Part shown: one piece after another, positions 59,054 to 64,000 of the stretch
Layout of the letters: every line of letters starts with the position of its first letter
How positions within the stretch are numbered: the stretch's first letter is position 1
DNA from: Tubiluchus corallicola
Lineage: Eukaryota > Priapulida > Priapulimorpha > Priapulimorphida > Tubiluchidae
Direction of reading: 5' to 3'
NCBI GenBank assembly: GCA_030141605.1
Contig: JAQGDQ010000280.1
Coordinates: 233,321-297,320 of the forward strand
Length of the DNA stretch: 64,000 nucleotides
Notes under the pieces: generated by a model
Told to the model about the DNA's origin: nothing
Databases searched by the model: none
Seen by the model: the letters and a program-made list of their open reading frames with translations, nothing else
Translations under genes and position numbers: made by a program

Positions 59054-62004
59054 GACAAAGTCTTAATTGTCACCAAACTTTGTGAAAATCTCTACCACCA
59101 AAAACATCTGCCCACTCAGTTGTCCAATAATTTCAGACCTCATGGACAAATTGGTTTGCTTGAATTTATCCAGATCAGATTTTGTAACAGACCAATTAAC
59201 TATAGAAAGTTCTTCGTTGTTAATTTGCCCTGCATCTCTAGTAGTAGCTAAAAATTGGCTTAAATCTCTAGCATAATATTTTACAAAGTGGTTATATGAC
59301 AGATAAAAGTTAGTATTAAATATATACAAAAGTTCTTTCTTAACTAGATCATCATCACCATTCTGCAATATTTTACTTAGGAATCTTACATTATGAGCTT
59401 TCATTTCGATTGATAAAGGAGGCAACCCACATAAAATTTCTAACAATACCCTGCAAGGTTTAAAGGATGAACCCATTGCAGTTCGGAGGACATCATAATA
59501 CAAGTCATCAAATAATGAATGTTTTTTAGCTAACCAAACACTGGCACTGTATAGTATAACAGGTAGTGCAAATGTTTTAAACAGTTGTGTAATAGTTGCC
59601 ATTCTCATTCCTCTGTATTTAAAACACAGTTGCTTAATTTGTGTCCATTTGTGCCAGGCATTTTTCCTAACTCTATTGGTATAACAATCAAATTTCAGAT
59701 TACTATCAATAGTGATACCCAGTACTGTACTATTTTGAACATATTCAATTTCATTATCACCAATTTTTAATTTAGGCAAATTATTATTTACTATATCTTG
59801 CGTAGACCCCATGACCATAACTTCCGTTTTATTCCTATTACAGTTGACTTTCAGCCGCCATTTTTTACACCATAGATGTAACTTATTACAACAAATTTGC
59901 GCAGTATTACGACACTCATCAGAGTTTGTTTTAGATGCGTGAAATGTGTCATCGTCTGCGTATTTAAAGACGTCTGCCATTTTATTGGTTCTTACATCAT
60001 TTAGCATTTCTGAGATGAAAATTATGAATAACAGAGGTGAAAGGACAGAGCCTTGTGGGAGGCCAATATTACTGTTATACTTTTGAGAACAGAATTAACC
60101 TACACTGATACAGAATGATCGACTCAACAAGTAGTTTTTGATTGTAGCCAAGAACTTTCTAGCAATTCCTAATATTGTAATTACTGGTACAAAATAGTTA
60201 GAAAATAACATGGAGATATAGTCAGCAATGTCTTCGTGCTGTAGCAAGTTAATATTTATATCTCCACATATGTAACATTTCACGGCTGATCTGTTAATGT
60301 ATGCCTGTTTACGCTCCTCTCTATATGAAAGGGCAATACGTCAGTGTTGGGGTGCCTATATATAACAGCAAAAATTATGTTTTTTGTTTTAGATTTGGTT
60401 TCGATGTTAATCCAAAGATTTTCGACTTGCATATTTGTGTTGGAATTTATTTTTAATTCTGTATTTTCCGAGAAGTTCAACAGATTGCTTATAATAGGCC
60501 AATCCCCCCAGCATGTGTGTTTGAGTCATGATGTATAAAAGTATAACCAGGTATATTACATAAAAATGTGGTATTCGGAGTAATCCTTGTTTCAGAGATT
60601 GCTATGATCTGTGGTTTTTGTTGGAAATGTTTAATAACATCATACATATTGGTAAAGTGCCCATGGAGGCTGCTAGTATTAAAATGCACAAAACTGAAAT
60701 CAGCATTTATTGATTTCAGTTCTGTATTGCTACAAAGCGTATCAAGCTTAAAGTATGGACTGTCATATGTTGGTAGGATATTATTGGGGTCAAGCTCATC
60801 GTTTGAAAAAGAACTTAGAGTAGAAAACTCAGTTAAATTAGGTAAATTACTAATTGAATTAAGTACAAAATCAAGCTGAAAAAATTCCTGAATCTCTGTG
60901 TCTTCCGAATATTGGAATGGGAAGACTGCTTTTAAGCAAGTAACACAGTAAAATGGTTCATTTGTTTGACCTAAAGCGTAGAAGTCATTAAGTGTTATGA
61001 TGGTACCACTCTAGACAGATGTCACAGAAATTTGCAGCTTGATTACTTTTAATTTGTTTATCACAAAAAGTAGAATAATACTGCCTAGTAGCCATTTAAT
61101 TTTCGTAGCCATCAATACTAGGTATAATACTTTAAATTAAACCATACCAGCATTTACGTTAATTTATCCAAGTCATTTTTCGAACAGATATTGATGACCT
61201 CAGTAGACTCTGCCTTACGTAGATAGATACTGCCATTTCGAGTCCGCAGGAACGTATAGTTGTGCGCCTTCTTGAAGTCCAAACAACTCTTGTACAGATC
61301 ACGTCGTTGTGGCGTAAGACTTTCATTAATGTAGATTAGGTTTGTGGCAGAGAATCCTAACTGGTGTGCAGTAATTTTATTCTTGTGCCTCGCATACAGT
61401 TCATCTCTTGTTTCTCTGCGTATGAATTTTGCAATAATGGATGGTGGCTTTCCATCATTCCTTGCTTTGAGGCGATGTGAAATACTTATATCCTTGCATG
61501 TCACATTTACTCCTATATAATAAGCAAGTCGCTCTACAATATTGGATGTATCTTCGTCCCTGGTAACAGGTACACCAGTAAAAATGAGAAAATCTCGCCT
61601 TTCATATTGTTCAAGGTCATCCTGCTTTCCGTGAAGTTTTCTAATTTCCCCTTGAAGAGAACAAACTGTACTTTTTAGAGCAGCATTTTCGGAGCAAAGT
61701 TTTTCACATTTTGCAGAAACATCTGTCATGGATTTCTCAAAAATGTCAAAGCGATCTGAGATTTACTGTTGGCTTGACGTAATCTCATTGACTTCTGTCT
61801 TTAAATCAAAAATAGAATTCTGTATCTGCTCATACTTGACTCTCACTTCAGAACTATTTGCATTCAATTTCGACGTCTTGTTATGCTTATTTTCGTCTCC
61901 TCCAGGCATCATAATGTGTCACAAAAATATCCAGTTTAAAAAATTAACTGATACCTCGAAGAATCAATAATTTTTCAACGAAAAATTCTGAGCAACTTAC
62001 TACA
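59054..62004 (-). mobile_element. LINE-1 CR1-like element, right-arm copy
   Basis: Minus-strand copy with the same endonuclease-RT deletion as the left arm. RT frame 59063-60007 (YADDD block near 59948-59965), endonuclease about 60185-60710. Confidence 0.85.
61154..61912 (-). pseudogene. LINE-1 ORF1, right arm: downstream frame intact, one upstream stop
   Basis: The frame is uninterrupted from 61729 to 61154 (191 codons), joining the coiled coil (ENAALKSTVCSLQGEIRKL) to the RRM-like core, which the left arm splits by a one-base deletion. However, a T-to-A change at about 61764 makes a TAA at the position that reads tyrosine in the left arm. One further residue differs (N here, H in the left arm, near 61348). 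Confidence 0.8.
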
Positions 62005-62009
62005 GCACA

Positions 62010-62841
62010 CGCATGCGCCATCAAGTTTAGCTGCCAGTAGGGCAGCACAGAGCTCAAATCGTGGGGACGTAAGACCCTTTATTGGTGCAAGACGCAATTT
62101 TGCCATCAGAAAAGCTACATGAATATCTCCACACTCCTATTCCAAAGCGTATATAGGATACAGCTCCATAAGCGACCTCTGAAGTGTACAGATACAGGCG
62201 TTCCAAAGTCTGGTGGTTCGATGCAACGTCTAACTTTGAAATTCTCCAGAAGTGCACAGTCAGACATCCATTTAATCCACTTAACTTCAATAGTGTGTTC
62301 AAGTTTGGCATCCCAAGGCTTCTGCAGTCTGCACTCCTCCTGAAACAGCAATTTTGCCTGGAGTACGAAAGCATTTACGAACCCGAGAGGGTCATAGACA
62401 GATGCAAGAGAACTTAAAAGACCGCGTTTCATGTCAGCATGTTCTCTCTGCTTTACTTGTATGACAAACCTGCCACTGTCTACATCCCACTTGACACCTA
62501 AAGCTCGTTCTTCAGGAGGAAAGTCGAGCATAAGATTCTTAATGCATTTGCCAAGATGCTCTTCTGGGACATTATTTGAAACCTCGTTTGCAGGGACGTC
62601 GGATGTCTGTAACCAATCAGCTACCTTCTGTTTACAGCTTTCACCAGCAGATGGCGCCACATCCTGCCTGGACTCGACCTCGTCGTGACTGTCATCGTCA
62701 TAAGCGCCACCAACTGAAGCCATCTCTACCTGCAGGCGTTCGTGTCTCAGCTTCATGGCCTTGAAGTTTGAGTTCCTGTTCACGAATTTTCAGCTCTTGA
62801 CTCTTCCGCTTTTTTGCACTGTCTTTGCTGCCTTTGCTCAT
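62010..62841 (-). pseudogene. BEL/Pao fragment 1, right arm
   Basis: Minus-strand copy. A one-base longer T run near 62860 keeps a frame open upstream of the inner ATG (62839-62841) to an ATG at 62905-62907, where the left arm has a stop. The RT/RNase H part is the same as in the left arm. Confidence 0.85.
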
Positions 62842-62907
62842 GGACCTTGTAGATGTTCTTAAAACACTTGCAGAAGTTGAAGCTGCAACAAGTAGCACGC
62901 CCGTCAT

Positions 62908-64000
62908 CAGTGCCAGTTTGCCGTGTTGACGACTCTTTAAAACCGACTGTCTCTATACCACCGGGTTGGCCGTCTGCACCAGCTAATTTACAGCGTTAAA
63001 GTAAAGGCCGCCCTATATGCAAAGTAGGTTCACGCACCAGTTTATAGCATACTATGCTGTCCACGTAGGCCAACTGTACAAAATGGCTGCCGAGCTTGTT
63101 GATTGTCAAGGCCGTTTAAAACATGGAATTGTTTGGGCTTTCAAAACCAAATTTGAAGCTAGATTACATTTTGCTCTTTCTTCCTTCTTTATTTACCAAA
63201 ACGTATCATTCCATGTTTTTAGCCCCAAATCATAAGCAATTGCAACAGACAACGACAACATTTAATCCACCACCATGACACGTCCTCACTTCTTCACGCG
63301 TCTGACACCGATCAAAAACTGATCACGTGTCCAGGCCAAAAAAATCATCACAAGGTGGCCAAAGCAAGCGAAGGCCGCAAAGCATGCCAATGCCGGATTT
63401 CCAGTACAAAAAGTTTTAACGTTTGGTAACCGTAAAGAAGTTGCAAGACCGTAACAGTAACTTGACATGATCATAACTGCAAAGGATGTCAAAATACCTG
63501 TTACGTTTAAAAGAATTTTTTATCTGAGAAAAAACTTCTGAAAAAATTAAAAGAATTTTTGACATCTTTTGCTGCGTGGGAAGTCTCGGAATCTTTATTT
63601 TCAAGCATTTTTAACATTGTCATTTTATATAGGTTAGGATTAGTACCCTCCCTACATTTAACTGTTGTTTGCAACTTGTTTGTTATACTGTCATCGGTTG
63701 TATGTGCCTGGTGCATTAGTAGAAAGCCAACCCAAGTGTGAAATTAGTTTACAGCCTTAAGCTAAGCACGTGTTTGATGTCGTGTTAATGTAAAATTTTC
63801 ATTGTGAGTAGGTGACTATGTACACTAGAGCAGAGAAAGTTAGAAAACTCACTTTTTGTTCCACTGATGTAACGATTACACCCGAGACTAATATAAACAG
63901 TACTCTATCTCCACAAGAAAACCCTTCATAAACATAAAGTTTAAAAAATTCGTTTTGAAATTTTATATCACCTACAAACTGCCTTTTTGCGTGCAGGACT
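62908..64000. other. Outer right-arm sequence without a gene
   Basis: Mirror of about 6565-7662. Lacks the 11 bases present near 7203 in the left arm (here around 63355-63362) and has one extra A in a nearby run. No gene recognised; the arm runs off the window. Confidence 0.6.

Larger units (their letters stand above)
36132..64000 (-). repeat. Right arm of giant inverted repeat
   Basis: Reverse complement of 6565-34438, continuing past the end of the window. Inner edge at TGTTCTGT (36132-36139). Element orientation is opposite to the left arm throughout. Confidence 0.97.

Overview
The window looks like AT-rich, repeat-dominated genomic DNA from an animal, most likely an arthropod. This rests on three things: degenerate non-LTR (CR1-like) and LTR (Ty3/Gypsy and BEL/Pao) retrotransposons; a SINE whose 5S-rRNA-derived head resembles arthropod 5S RNA; and a multicopy protein family I associate with arthropod repeats. 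I see no bacterial or organellar genes and no intact, recognisable host gene. The species cannot be named from this sequence.

The dominant structure is a giant inverted repeat. Positions about 6565-34438 reappear as their reverse complement at 36132-64000: coordinates of matching features on the two arms add up to 70565-70570. Each arm is at least 27.87 kb, and the outer end is cut by the window edge. A 1,693-bp spacer (34439-36131) with no inverted counterpart separates them. The arms are nearly identical but carry scattered substitutions and small indels. The sequence cannot show whether this is a real palindrome (sex-chromosome type, amplicon or inverted duplication) or an assembly or read fold-back artefact.

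Layout of the left flank, 1-6564 (no partner inside the window): a CT microsatellite, a 30-copy AAGGT array next to what looks like a LINE 3' end, a 33-bp-stem hairpin, a 37-bp tandem duplication and a tRNA-derived SINE-like head. Layout of each arm, outside to inside (left coordinates): BEL/Pao fragment (7.7-8.6 kb); CR1-like LINE-1 (8.6-11.5 kb); Gypsy remnant joined to a BEL/Pao-like pol tail (11.9-13.7 kb); a small broken ORF (14.5 kb); a candidate 121-codon exon (15.3-15.7 kb); a broken repeat-encoded ORF with an internal 60-bp minisatellite (16.2-18.0 kb); a second BEL/Pao fragment (18.5-20.0 kb); a degenerate ~36-bp tandem repeat with 355-bp higher order (20.7-21.3 kb); a 5S-derived SINE with a perfect 10-bp target-site duplication (21.45-21.97 kb); about 2.4 kb of gene-free DNA; CR1-like LINE-2 (24.3-30.4 kb) interrupted by an LTR-like 1.2-kb insertion; a Gypsy gag remnant (31.1-32.2 kb); a 770-bp TA/TG microsatellite; and a 97-bp array rich in AGGTCA half-sites. 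The spacer holds a 24-bp tandem array and one weak candidate exon.

Every retroelement seen is interrupted by stops, frameshifts or deletions, so nothing here is likely to be autonomously active. In several elements the two arms carry different lesions. That makes the palindrome a useful record of either divergence since duplication or sequencing and assembly error.
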